From assembly GCF_026810505.1 (NCBI RefSeq), contig NZ_CP101750.1:4803254-4867253 (forward strand): a stretch of 64,000 nucleotides of DNA. The letters run 5' to 3'. Below, in pieces: positions 18,219 to 26,348 of this stretch. The DNA is from Streptomyces sp. Je 1-369. GTDB taxonomy: Bacteria > Actinomycetota > Actinomycetes > Streptomycetales > Streptomycetaceae. The stretch's first letter is position 1, and each line of letters opens with the position of its first letter. The translations under genes and the position numbers were made by a program. The notes below the pieces were generated by a model. The model saw nothing but the letters and a program-made list of their open reading frames with translations, was not told the origin of the DNA and did no database searches.

Positions 18219-19490
18219 ATGGCCGCCACCCGGAGGATCACCGCGAGCCTGACCGCCCTCGTGGCGTGCGGAGCGGCACTGTCCGGCTGCGCCGACGGCA
18301 GCACCGGCGCGAAGGAAGGCACGCAGGGCCCGAAGAAGGGCGCCGGTGCCCACGCCCCCAAGAACGCCGTCCGGATGATCGGTGACGGCTCCACGGCCTT
18401 CACCGGCAAACAGCCGCACCTGCCCAGACCCGCCCGCCTGAAGCCGGGCCAGAAGCCCCCGCAGTTCGTCGTCTTCTCCTGGGACGGGGCGGGGGAGGAC
18501 AGTCAGAAGCTGTTCTCACACTTCCGCAAGGTCGCCAAGCGCAACGACGCGACGATGACGTACTTCCTCAGCGGCGTGTACATGCTTCCCGAGGGGAAGC
18601 GGAAGCTCTACAAGCCGCCGCAGCACATGGCGGGCAGCTCGGACATCGGCTTCAACGACCGCAAGGGAATCAAGGACACCGTGGAGCAGCTCCGCGGCGC
18701 GTGGCTCGAAGGCAACGAGATCGGCACGCACTTCAACGGCCACTTCTGCGGCAAGGGCGGCGGCGTGGGCGAGTGGTCCGTCGCGGACTGGAAGGACGAG
18801 ATCACCCAGGCAAAGTCCTTCGTGAAGGCCTGGAAGACCAACACCGGCGCGAAGAAGGCGCAGCCCCTGCCCTTCGACTACGACAAGGAACTGATCGGCG
18901 CCCGCACGCCCTGCCTCGAAGGCCGGAAGAATTTCATGCGTGCCGCCCGCGAGCTGGGCTTCCGCTACGACACGAGCGGCGTCAACAACCAGGCCTGGCC
19001 CAAGAAGAAGGAAGGGCTGTGGGACCTGTCGATGCAGCTCGTCCCGGTCCCCGGCCGCAAGTTCGAGACGCTGACCATGGACTACAACTTCATGGTCAAC
19101 CAGTCCGGTTCGACCTCGCACGGCGACCCGTCCCAGCACGAGTACTGGGGCGACCAGATGCGTGACGGTCTGCTCCAGGGCTTCGAACGCGCCTACAAGG
19201 GCAACCGCGCGCCGCTGATCATCGGCAACCACTTCGAGTCCTGGAACGGCGGCACGTACATGCGCGCCATCGAGGAGACCATCGAGACGGTCTGCACCAA
19301 GCGCGACGTGCGCTGCGTCTCCTTCCGCCAGCTCGCGGACTGGCTCGACGCACAGGACCCGAAGGTGCTGGCGAGGCTGACCGGACTGCCGGTCGGCAAG
19401 GCGCCGAAGGGGGGCTGGTCGGCGTTCCTCTCCGCGCGGCCCGCACCGGCCCCCAAGGGCGTCCCGGGCGCTCCGGCGGACAAGCGGTAG
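18219..19490 (+). CDS. Lipoprotein with polysaccharide-deacetylase-like domain
   Basis: 423 residues. Lipoprotein signal with lipobox ALSGC near residue 22, a Lys/Gly-rich spacer, then a divergent NodB-type fold: FSWDGAGED supplies the first Asp, GTHFNGHFC the H-x3-H metal pair, and a late NHFESWNGG motif. The substrate cannot be assigned; cell-wall or secreted glycan is likely for an anchored extracellular enzyme. ATG at 18219 chosen because it creates the signal peptide; upstream frame to 18150 is discarded. The 296-bp gap shared with the divergent SulP gene is AT-rich and probably holds both promoters. Confidence 0.78.
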   Translation: MAATRRITASLTALVACGAALSGCADGSTGAKEGTQGPKKGAGAHAPKNAVRMIGDGSTAFTGKQPHLPRPARLKPGQKPPQFVVFSWDGAGEDSQKLFSHFRKVAKRNDATMTYFLSGVYMLPEGKRKLYKPPQHMAGSSDIGFNDRKGIKDTVEQLRGAWLEGNEIGTHFNGHFCGKGGGVGEWSVADWKDEITQAKSFVKAWKTNTGAKKAQPLPFDYDKELIGARTPCLEGRKNFMRAARELGFRYDTSGVNNQAWPKKKEGLWDLSMQLVPVPGRKFETLTMDYNFMVNQSGSTSHGDPSQHEYWGDQMRDGLLQGFERAYKGNRAPLIIGNHFESWNGGTYMRAIEETIETVCTKRDVRCVSFRQLADWLDAQDPKVLARLTGLPVGKAPKGGWSAFLSARPAPAPKGVPGAPADKR

Positions 19491-19525
19491 CGCCCGGCGT
19501 CCCGGCCCGGGACCGACGTCTGGGC

Positions 19526-20506
19526 TCAGGCCGTGGCGGTCATGCGCTCACGGAGCACGAAGGCGGGGTCGACCTGGGCGGCCAGGTCGGCCCCCGTCCG
19601 CTCGTTGCCCCAACTCTGCGCGTTCTTCAGGTGGAAGTGGACCATCTGGCTTGTGTACCGCTCCCAGTCCCGGCGCTCGTACGAGGCGTCGACCGCATCC
19701 TGCAGCGCCCGCAGGGAGCGGCGGTTCTCCTCCTCCAGGAGCTCGAAGCGCGGCGGGCGCCCCTTCTCCATGGCGCGCACCCAGTCCGAGTGCCCGACGG
19801 TCACCAGGAGGTCGTCACCGACCTGCTCGCGCAGGAAGTCGATGTCGTCCTGGCCCTGCACCTTGTTGCCGACGACCGCGAGGCTCACGCCGAAGTCACG
19901 GGCGTACTCCTTGTACTGGCGGTAGACGGAGACCCCCTTCCTCGTCGGCTCGGCCACCAGGAACGTCATGTCGAAGCGGGTGAACATGCCGGAGGCGAAG
20001 GAGTCCGAGCCTGCGGTCATGTCCACGACCGCGTACTCGTCGCGGCCGTCGACGAGGTGGTTCAGGCAGAGCTCCACCGCTCCTGTCTTGGAGTGGTAGC
20101 AGGCGACACCGAGGTCGGCTTCGGTGAACGGCCCGGTGACCATCAAACGGACGGTGGCGTCGTCGAGTTCCACGGTTCGAGCGCACGCGTCGAACACGGG
20201 GTTGTCCTCGCGCACCCGCAGGAGCCGCGAGCCCTCGCCGGGGGGCGTCGTCTTGATCATCGTGTCCGCGGAGGCGATCCGCGGATTGGAGCCCCTCAGA
20301 TAGTCCTTGATGAGCGGCAGGCGCGCGCCCAGGGCGGGCAGCTCGGCGGCCTCCGCCTCGTCGAGGCCCAGGGCGGGACCCAGATGCTGGTTGATGTCGG
20401 CGTCCACCGCGATGACGGGCGCGCCAGTACTGGCGAGGTGCCGGATGAAGAGCGAGGACAGCGTGGTCTTGCCGCTGCCGCCCTTCCCTACGAAAGCGAT
20501 TTTCAT
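19526..20506 (-). CDS. CooC/MinD-family ATPase
   Basis: 326 residues starting MKIAFVGKGGSGKTTLSS: a deviant Walker A (KGGxGKTT), then VIAVDADINQHLG, and VVDMTAGSDSFASGMF as switch II. Closest in pattern to CooC-type ATPases that help load nickel into CO dehydrogenase, but no such enzyme is in the window, so the client is unknown. Start placed at 20506; an ATG ten codons earlier is possible, neither has a good ribosome site. Divergent from the Fic-like gene. Confidence 0.75.
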   Translation of the reverse strand: MKIAFVGKGGSGKTTLSSLFIRHLASTGAPVIAVDADINQHLGPALGLDEAEAAELPALGARLPLIKDYLRGSNPRIASADTMIKTTPPGEGSRLLRVREDNPVFDACARTVELDDATVRLMVTGPFTEADLGVACYHSKTGAVELCLNHLVDGRDEYAVVDMTAGSDSFASGMFTRFDMTFLVAEPTRKGVSVYRQYKEYARDFGVSLAVVGNKVQGQDDIDFLREQVGDDLLVTVGHSDWVRAMEKGRPPRFELLEEENRRSLRALQDAVDASYERRDWERYTSQMVHFHLKNAQSWGNERTGADLAAQVDPAFVLRERMTATA

Positions 20507-20607
20507 AATCACGAAGCGTAGCGGTTTGCTCACCATGCGTGCGTCATGTGCGTGAAGAAGACCACTCCTTCGTGGAGCGCGGCCCGGAAGTACGTAGGGT
20601 CGTACTC

Positions 20608-21423
20608 ATGAGTACGACAGCCGATCCGCTCGCGGCCCTCGGGGCCCTCCCCGGCGTGGCCGACTCCGTGGACTCCGTGCGCAGGGCCGTGGACCGGGTC
20701 TACGGACACCGGGTCATGCGGCGCCGCAGCAACGAGATCACCTCCGAGGCGGCACTGCGCGGCGCCCGGGGCTCCGCGGCGCTCTCCGGCGCCGACTGGG
20801 CGCTCGAAGAGGTGCGCCGGCGCACCGACTTCAGCGGCGACGGCGAGGAGCGCACGGTCGGCGCGGCCTTGCGGCTCACCGCGGAGGCGGGGCAGCTCCT
20901 GTCCATCTGGCGGCAGTCTCCTTTGCGGGTCCTCGCGCGTCTGCACCTGGTCGGCGCGGCCGACTCCACGGAGGGCGCGGGCCGCCCGCGGCTCGCCGGC
21001 GAGCCCGTCGACGAACCGTTGGTCGAGCTTCCCGTGCCGGACGCGGACGAGGTGGCGGGCCGCCTGGAGGGTCTCTCGCAGCTGATCATCGCGGGCAGCG
21101 AGGCGCCTGCGCTGGTGACGGCGGCCGTCGTCCACGGCGAACTGGTCAGCCTCCGCCCCTTCGGCTCGCACAACGGCCTGGTGGCGCGCGCGGCCGAACG
21201 CATCGTCCTGGTGGGCAGCGGCCTCGACCCGAAGTCGGTCTGCCCTGCCGAGGCGGGGTACGCAGAGCTGGGGCGGGCGGCCTACGTGGCGGCGCTCGAC
21301 GGCTACGCGTCCGGCAGGCCCGAGGGTATGGCGGCCTGGATCGCCCATTGCGGGAAGGCGGTCGAGCTGGGCGTCAGGGAGTCGACGGCGGTCTGCGAGG
21401 CGCTGCAGCGCGGCGCGGCGTAG
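20608..21423 (+). CDS. Fic-like protein lacking catalytic residues
   Basis: 271 residues, often annotated as an oxidoreductase in Streptomyces without support that I can see. Residues 181-194 read SLRPFGSHNGLVAR and line up with the Fic motif H-P-F-x-x-G-N-G-R-x-x-R: P, F, N, G and the last R are kept, but catalytic His is Arg183 and the first catalytic Arg is Leu191. An upstream GSAALSGADWALEEV resembles the Fic N-terminal segment. It is thus probably Fic-fold but not an AMP-transferase. ATG at 20608 with weak AGGGT. Its stop sits in a tandem repeat. Confidence 0.6.
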   Translation: MSTTADPLAALGALPGVADSVDSVRRAVDRVYGHRVMRRRSNEITSEAALRGARGSAALSGADWALEEVRRRTDFSGDGEERTVGAALRLTAEAGQLLSIWRQSPLRVLARLHLVGAADSTEGAGRPRLAGEPVDEPLVELPVPDADEVAGRLEGLSQLIIAGSEAPALVTAAVVHGELVSLRPFGSHNGLVARAAERIVLVGSGLDPKSVCPAEAGYAELGRAAYVAALDGYASGRPEGMAAWIAHCGKAVELGVRESTAVCEALQRGAA

Positions 21424-21499
21424 GGGGCCCGAAAAGGGTTGCGGCGGTCCCGGAGAGGGGTGCGGCGGTCCCGAACAGGGTTGCGGCGGTACGGAAGCC
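21421..21499 (+). repeat. 21-bp tandem repeat at the stop codon of the Fic-like gene
   Basis: Units TTGCGGCGGTCCCGGAGAGG(G) at 21439-21459, a near copy at 21460-21480 and TTGCGGCGGTACGGAAGCC at 21481-21499. The gene end (GCGGCGTAGGGGGCCCGAAA, from 21415) is a diverged first unit containing the stop. Period 21 bp. Confidence 0.8.
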
Positions 21500-21509
21500 G
21501 TACCGCCGC
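21483..21509 (+). terminator. 12-bp hairpin at the end of the repeat array
   Basis: GCGGCGGTACGG / CCGTACCGCCGC, perfect 12-bp stem with AAG loop. The left arm is the last repeat unit, so the terminator appears to have formed from the repeat. Confidence 0.75.
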
Positions 21510-21844
21510 TGGCATGTTCACCGGGTTACCAAGCGTCCTCGAAGTGTTGCCCATCAGGTCGGGACGTTGCCCGTCACCTGGTGCGGCTGGCCCGTAATCG
21601 ACGGGTCGACGTCGCGTGGGTGCTCGGTGTTCATGCTTCGGTCCGTGGGGCCTTTACTGCGTTTGAAGGTGATCCTCTCGGATGTCCTTGGTCTCGCGGG
21701 CCGTTGACTCCTTTGTACTCCTGTCCTGGGGTAAGCGGAAGTCCTGGCCGCACTTCTTTACTTTTGGGTTCAAATAGGAGCGAAGCGGACAGTTCGTGTC
21801 GGAGGCATGACGGCCCGGCCGCGAAGGGGCCCGTGGGGGTTCGG
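21510..21844. other. Intergenic region, no gene recognised
   Basis: About 335 bp between the hairpin and the stop of the convergent HAD gene. It is less GC-rich than its flanks (around 21650-21790), but no frame with ribosome site, no long hairpin and no RNA family I recognise. Confidence 0.4.
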
Positions 21845-22669
21845 TCAGCCCGCGACCGCGCGGCGTCGGCTGGCGAACCAGACGAGACCCGCCGTGGCCG
21901 CGGCGGCCCCGACCGCGGCGGCTGCGACGAGCGCGGGCCGGGGCGGCGCGGGAAGGCGCTGCTTCAGGCGCACCGGACGGTTGAAGTCGAGGATCGGCCA
22001 CGCGCGCGTGAGGGCCTCCCGGCGCAGCGCGCGGTCCGGGTTGACCGCGAAGGGGTGTCCGACCGACTCCAGCATCGGCACATCGGTCGCCGAGTCGCTG
22101 TAGGCGTAGCAGCGGTCGAGGTCGTACCCCTCCGACCGCGCGAGCTCCTTGACCGCCTCCGCCTTGGTGGGGCCGTACGCGTAGTACTCCACCTCGCCCG
22201 TGAAGCAGCCGTCGTCCCCGACCACCATGCGGGTCGCCACCACGCGGTCCGCGCCGAGGAGCTCCCCGATGGGCTCGACGACCTCGGCGCCCGACGTGGA
22301 GACGATGACGACGTCGCGGCCCGCGGTGTGGTGCTCCTCGATCAGGGACGCCGCCTCGTCGTAGATGATCGGGTCGATCAGGTCGTGCAGCGTCTCGGCC
22401 ACGATCTCCTTGACCTGTTCCACGTTCCAGCCGCGGCACAGCGCGGACAGATATGAACGCATCCGTTCCATCTGGTCGTGGTCGGCTCCGCCCGCGAGGA
22501 ACACGAACTGCGCGTACGCGGTGCGCAGTACTGCTCTGCGGTTGATCAGGCCGCCTTGGTAGAACGACTTGCTGAAGGTGAGAGTGCTCGACTTCGCAAT
22601 GACCGTCTTGTCCAGGTCAAAGAACGCGGCAGTGCGGGGAAGGGAGTGGTTTTCCACGAGGCCGAGCAT
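21845..22669 (-). CDS. HAD-family (subclass IB) phosphatase
   Basis: 274 residues. Motif I FFDLDKTVI (nucleophile and acid Asp), motif II VIVSTSGAE, motif III Lys in GPTKAEAV, motif IV YSDSATDVPML, the SerB-like HAD-IB set. A C-terminal basic stretch and one hydrophobic segment (VAAAAVGAAAATAGLVWFA) would anchor it to the membrane facing the cytoplasm. From memory this is SCO3558, called a morphological differentiation-associated protein, matching Rv3661 beside ssd. Substrate unknown. Confidence 0.87.
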   Translation of the reverse strand: MLGLVENHSLPRTAAFFDLDKTVIAKSSTLTFSKSFYQGGLINRRAVLRTAYAQFVFLAGGADHDQMERMRSYLSALCRGWNVEQVKEIVAETLHDLIDPIIYDEAASLIEEHHTAGRDVVIVSTSGAEVVEPIGELLGADRVVATRMVVGDDGCFTGEVEYYAYGPTKAEAVKELARSEGYDLDRCYAYSDSATDVPMLESVGHPFAVNPDRALRREALTRAWPILDFNRPVRLKQRLPAPPRPALVAAAAVGAAAATAGLVWFASRRRAVAG

Positions 22670-22761
22670 AGGCGCCCACCATTCGGCGTAAGCTGAGGCG
22701 CGTGGGTTTGCCTGAGAAGGCTCTCGGGTACACCATGGAAGTCACGGATCGTTCGCGACCG

Positions 22762-22860
22762 TGCTAACCCGGTCTGGCTCCTCCCCCCCCGAGTCGGACC
22801 GTGGGGACGACCCCCGCTCTCCCCCCCGGCGGGGGTCGTCGCATGTCCGGATGGGTTTTT
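22762..22860 (+). ncRNA. 6C small RNA
   Basis: Two hairpins with cytosine-run loops: stem 22771-22780 / 22791-22800 (10 bp including two G-U) with loop CTCCCCCCCC, then stem 22806-22817 / 22829-22840 (12 bp perfect) with loop TCTCCCCCCCG. A T5 run at 22856-22860 follows. Two stem-loops each with at least six consecutive Cs define the actinobacterial 6C RNA family (B11 in M. tuberculosis), which lies between the HAD phosphatase and ssd genes, exactly as here. The 5' end is estimated. It is implicated in development and DNA-replication/secretion genes in mycobacteria; its C-loops pair with G-rich ribosome sites. Confidence 0.9.
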
Positions 22861-22944
22861 GAACCCTCCGTCGATCCTCTTCCGGCCCTTGAGCCGTTCT
22901 CGTTGCCTTCTCGACCGCGCGTCGCCCTGCCCAAGGTTCGTCAC

Positions 22945-22958
22945 TGTGTGTAGTCACA
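22945..22958. promoter_or_regulatory. Crp-like palindrome
   Basis: TGTGTGTAGTCACA, same 14-bp layout as TGTGATCAGTCACA upstream of crp (three mismatches), and containing GTG-N4-GTCAC. It lacks the exact N6 spacing of the published consensus, so binding is a guess. Confidence 0.3.
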
Positions 22959-23018
22959 GGGCTGCTCTGTGGAAGTCATGGTGATGGCCGTGGGATGTCA
23001 CCGGTATGGGTGAGCGGG

Positions 23019-23065
23019 TTATTCACAAGCACCGTCTTGTCCACAGTTATTGACCAAGATCCACA
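23019..23065 (+). promoter_or_regulatory. Cluster of DnaA-box-like 9-mers
   Basis: TTATTCACA (23019), TTGTCCACA (23037, the preferred Streptomyces DnaA box) and AGATCCACA (23057), in the same orientation at 18- and 20-bp spacing, upstream of ssd. Another TTGTCCACA lies at 26352-26360 inside tadC. Confidence 0.5.
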
Positions 23066-23200
23066 CGCTTTCCAGCGCCGCTGCACGCTGATTCCGCCCG
23101 TTCCACTCGCGAAGTTCATGGCCGGATTGCTTTGCCAGGTTCTTCGCGGGTGACGAGCGCGGCATTAACAGGAGTCATGTGCCAAGAGGGGGACGGGATC

Positions 23201-24313
23201 GTGGGTGGAGTCATTTCAAGTGCCGTGGCCATGCAGGCCGATGGCCGACAGGGCGGACCGCTGATCGTCACGGAGGACGTGGAGTTGCTGGATGACCTGC
23301 TGCGGCTGTGTGCCGCGGCGGGGGCGCTGCCGGAGGTGCATCACGGAGGGCCCGAGCGGCGGGGGAGCTGGGACGCGGCACCGCTCGTTCTGGTCGGGGA
23401 CGACGCGGCGGACCGGGTGCGCGGGGCCGTGCGACGGCGTGGAGTCGTCTTGGTTGGGCGGGATCAGGACGATCCCGGAGTCTGGCAGCGGGCCGTGGAG
23501 ATCGGCGCCGACCACGTGCTGGTCCTGCCGGACGGCGAGCAGTGGCTCGTGGACCGCATCGCCGATGTGGCCGAGGGCGTGCGGCGCCCCGCGCTCACCG
23601 TCGGGGTCCTCGGCGGCCGTGGAGGCGCCGGCGCCTCCACTCTGGCCTGTGCCCTCGCGGTCACGGCGGCCCGTGAAGGGCGGCGCACGATGCTCGTCGA
23701 CGCGGACCCACTGGGCGGCGGCCTGGACGTCGTCCTCGGCGCGGAGGACGCCGAAGGGCTCCGCTGGCCGGCCTTCGCCGCCTCGCGGGGCAGGGTCGGA
23801 GGCGGCGCGCTGGAGGAGTCGCTGCCCCACATGCACGCGCTGCGGGTCCTGAGCTGGGACCGGGGAGAGACCGTCGCGGTCGCCCCCGAAGCCGTGCGGG
23901 CGGTCGTCGCGGCGGCTCGCAGGCGGGGCGGCGCGGTGGTCGTGGACCTGCCGCGCCGGATGGACGAGGCCGTCGCGGAGGCCATGGCGCAGGTGGACCT
24001 GGGGCTGCTCGTGGTGCCCGCGGAGCTGCGCGCCGTCGCGGGGGCCCGCCGGGTGGCTGCGGCCGCGGGCATGGCGCTGCGGGATCTGCGGGTGGTGGTG
24101 GCGCGAGGTCCGGCACCGGGCGGGCTCGACTCGGAGGAGGTCGCGGGGCTCCTCGGCCTGCCGCTGGCCGGGGAAGTGCCCTGGGAGGCGGGCCTGGCGG
24201 CCCAGCAGGCCTCGGGGACGCCACCGGGAGGCGTGGCACGCGGGCCGCTCGCGCGGTTCTGCGCTGCCTTCTGGGGCCGACTGCCGGTCGACGCCGTGGG
24301 AGGGGGCGTATGA
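23201..24313 (+). CDS. ssd: Septum-site-determining-like protein Ssd (CpaE/TadZ-type)
   Basis: 370 residues. A receiver-like N-terminal half (~1-125) without obvious phosphorylation site precedes a MinD/ParA-type ATPase: VGVLGGRGGAGASTLACALA is the deviant P-loop (Ser replaces the usual second Thr region and the C-terminal Lys is missing, GGAGAST), then LVDADPLGGGLD. In mycobacteria Ssd affects septation; in Tad systems the equivalent TadZ/CpaE localises the apparatus. GTG at 23201 chosen for GAGGGGGA at 7-nt spacing; ATG at 23177 is the alternative. Overlaps tadA by 4 bp, so first gene of the Tad operon. Confidence 0.85.
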   Translation: MGGVISSAVAMQADGRQGGPLIVTEDVELLDDLLRLCAAAGALPEVHHGGPERRGSWDAAPLVLVGDDAADRVRGAVRRRGVVLVGRDQDDPGVWQRAVEIGADHVLVLPDGEQWLVDRIADVAEGVRRPALTVGVLGGRGGAGASTLACALAVTAAREGRRTMLVDADPLGGGLDVVLGAEDAEGLRWPAFAASRGRVGGGALEESLPHMHALRVLSWDRGETVAVAPEAVRAVVAAARRRGGAVVVDLPRRMDEAVAEAMAQVDLGLLVVPAELRAVAGARRVAAAAGMALRDLRVVVARGPAPGGLDSEEVAGLLGLPLAGEVPWEAGLAAQQASGTPPGGVARGPLARFCAAFWGRLPVDAVGGGV

Positions 24314-25479
24314 GCGCGGTCGTGGGGGCCCGGATGCTGGACGGGGTGCGGCAGTGGCTCGCGGAGAGCGGGACGGAGCCGACCCCCGCCCGGGTCGCCG
24401 AAGCGCTGCGGGCCCAGGGCCGGGTGCTCGGCGACACGGAGATCCTCGGGGCGGCGGAACAACTGCGCTCGGAGCTGGTCGGGGCGGGTCCTCTGGAACC
24501 GCTGCTCTCGGACGCCTCCGTGACCGACGTGCTGGTCTCCGCGCCCGACCGGGTGTGGGTGGACCGGGGCGGCGGCCTGGAGCTCACGGACGTCACGTTC
24601 CGGGACGCCGCCGCACTCCGGCGGCTCGCGCAGCGCCTCGCAGCCGTGGCGGGCCGCCGCCTCGACGACGCGCGGCCCTGGGTGGACGCACGCCTGCCGG
24701 ACGGCACCCGCCTGCACGCGGTCCTGCCACCAGTGGCGGTCGGCTCGACCTGCCTCTCCCTGCGGGTCGTGCGCCCCAAGGCCTTCACCCTCGCGGAGTT
24801 GGCTGCGGCGGGGACGATCCCGCCGGACGGCGAGCCGATCCTGCGGGCCTTGCTCGACGCCCGCCTGTCCTTCCTGATCAGCGGCGGCACCGGCACCGGC
24901 AAGACGACCCTGCTGAGCACGCTGCTGAGCCTGGTGGGCCCGAAGGAGCGGATCGTGCTCGCCGAGGACTCGGCGGAGCTGAAACCCGACCACCCGCACG
25001 TGGTGCGCCTGGAAACCAGGCCCGCGAACCAGGAAGGAGCAGGCTCCGTCGGCCTGGACGACCTGGTGCGCCAGGCCCTGCGGATGCGCCCGGACCGCCT
25101 GGTCGTGGGCGAGGTCCGGGGCGCGGAGGTCGTGCATCTGCTGGCGGCGCTGAACACGGGGCACGAGGGCGGGTGCGGCACGGTGCATGCCAACGCGGCC
25201 GGAGACGTACCGGCACGCCTGGAAGCCCTGGGCACGACCGCGGGCCTCGACCGGGCCGCCCTGCACAGCCAGTTGGCGGCCGCCCTGTCGGTGGTGATCC
25301 ATCTCGTACGCGACCGGGCGGGCCGCCGCCGCATGGCCGAGGTGCACGTCCTGGAGCGAGCCGCGTCGGGTCTGGTGGTGACGGTACCGGCACTGCGATG
25401 GGGCGAGCGGGCCTTCACCCGGGAGCAGGGCTGGAACCGCCTGAACACCCTCCTCACAGGCGGGGGTGAGGATCGATGA
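24310..25479 (+). CDS. tadA: TadA/CpaF-type secretion ATPase
   Basis: 389 residues. Walker A ISGGTGTGKTTLLSTLLS near residue 197, Asp box IVLAEDSAEL, Walker B RPDRLVVGEVRG and His box GHEGGCGTVHAN complete the PilB/VirB11-like set. It powers assembly of the Tad/Flp pilus or a related secretion channel at the cytoplasmic membrane. Overlaps ssd and tadB by 4 bp each. Confidence 0.92.
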   Translation: MSAVVGARMLDGVRQWLAESGTEPTPARVAEALRAQGRVLGDTEILGAAEQLRSELVGAGPLEPLLSDASVTDVLVSAPDRVWVDRGGGLELTDVTFRDAAALRRLAQRLAAVAGRRLDDARPWVDARLPDGTRLHAVLPPVAVGSTCLSLRVVRPKAFTLAELAAAGTIPPDGEPILRALLDARLSFLISGGTGTGKTTLLSTLLSLVGPKERIVLAEDSAELKPDHPHVVRLETRPANQEGAGSVGLDDLVRQALRMRPDRLVVGEVRGAEVVHLLAALNTGHEGGCGTVHANAAGDVPARLEALGTTAGLDRAALHSQLAAALSVVIHLVRDRAGRRRMAEVHVLERAASGLVVTVPALRWGERAFTREQGWNRLNTLLTGGGEDR

Positions 25480-26348
25480 CCACGGCGATGGGTGCATGGA
25501 CAGCGGCGCTGACGATGTGCGCGGGTGTCGCGGCCTGGCTGCTGACCCGACGGGATCACGCGTCACGGCGCCTCCGGAAACTCCTGCCACCCCACGCCGC
25601 ACAACCACCCGCAACTCCGCGTCGGCAACGACTGGTCGAAACAGCCCGTGGCCGCTTGCGTCCCGAATGGTGGTGCGTGGCGGCCGGGGCGGTGGTGGCG
25701 CTGCTGGGGGAGTCGGTGGTGCCGCTGGCCTTGGGTGTGGCCGGGGTGCCGCTGGCGGCGGGCGTGCGGAGGGCCAGGGCCGCGCGCCGGGAACGTGAGC
25801 GACGCGAGGTCGCGGTGATCGCGCTGCTCGGGGAGGTGGGGGCCGAGGTGCGGGCGGGACGCCAGCCCGGAGATGCGCTGCGCCTGACACTCCACGACCC
25901 TGTCGACGCCGGGGTGGGCACCGGCGCCGCCCGGAGTGCGGTGCTGGCCGCGACACGGTTCGGCGGCGACGTGCCGGGTGCGCTGCGCTCGGCGGCCCGG
26001 GAGCCGGGCGCCGAGGGCCTCCTGGGGTTGGCGGCGTGCTGGCGGGTCGCCGTGGACCGGGGCGCGGGCCTCGCCGCCGGTCTGGAACGCCTGGAGGCCG
26101 CACTGCGCTCAGAACGCGACCAACGCGCCGACCTGCGAGCCCAACTGGCAGGCGCCCGGTCAACGGCCGTGATGCTGGCCGCCCTCCCGCTGCTGGGCCT
26201 GCTGATGGGCAGCGCGCTGGGAGCACAGCCGCTGCGGGTGCTGCTCCACACCGGCCCCGGGTTGGCGTGTCTCGCCGTGGGCGGAGTCCTGGAGGGCGTC
26301 GGCGTGTGGTGGGCGCTGCGCATCGTGCGAGGGGCGGAGGAACGGTGA
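25476..26348 (+). CDS. tadB: TadB-like inner-membrane platform protein
   Basis: 290 residues, GspF/T2SSF type. N-terminal membrane segment, a pair near residues 65-90, a cytoplasmic helical bundle with GLLGLAACWRVAVDRGAGLA (the T2SSF core motif), and two C-terminal membrane segments (MLAALPLLGLLMGSALG and the last). Coupled to tadA and tadC by ATGA/GTGA overlaps. Confidence 0.85.
   Translation: MTTAMGAWTAALTMCAGVAAWLLTRRDHASRRLRKLLPPHAAQPPATPRRQRLVETARGRLRPEWWCVAAGAVVALLGESVVPLALGVAGVPLAAGVRRARAARRERERREVAVIALLGEVGAEVRAGRQPGDALRLTLHDPVDAGVGTGAARSAVLAATRFGGDVPGALRSAAREPGAEGLLGLAACWRVAVDRGAGLAAGLERLEAALRSERDQRADLRAQLAGARSTAVMLAALPLLGLLMGSALGAQPLRVLLHTGPGLACLAVGGVLEGVGVWWALRIVRGAEER

Larger units (their letters stand above)
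22861..23200. other. Regulatory region upstream of the ssd-tad operon
   Basis: 340 bp without a gene between the 6C RNA and the ssd start. It holds a Crp-like palindrome at 22945-22958, a second GTG-N4-GTCAC at about 22990-23001 and a cluster of DnaA-box-like 9-mers at 23019-23065. It is the most AT-rich stretch in this part of the window. Confidence 0.55.

Noticed and set aside
22781..22828. C8 and C7 runs as possible sequencing errors
   Set aside because: They are the loops of the 6C RNA hairpins.
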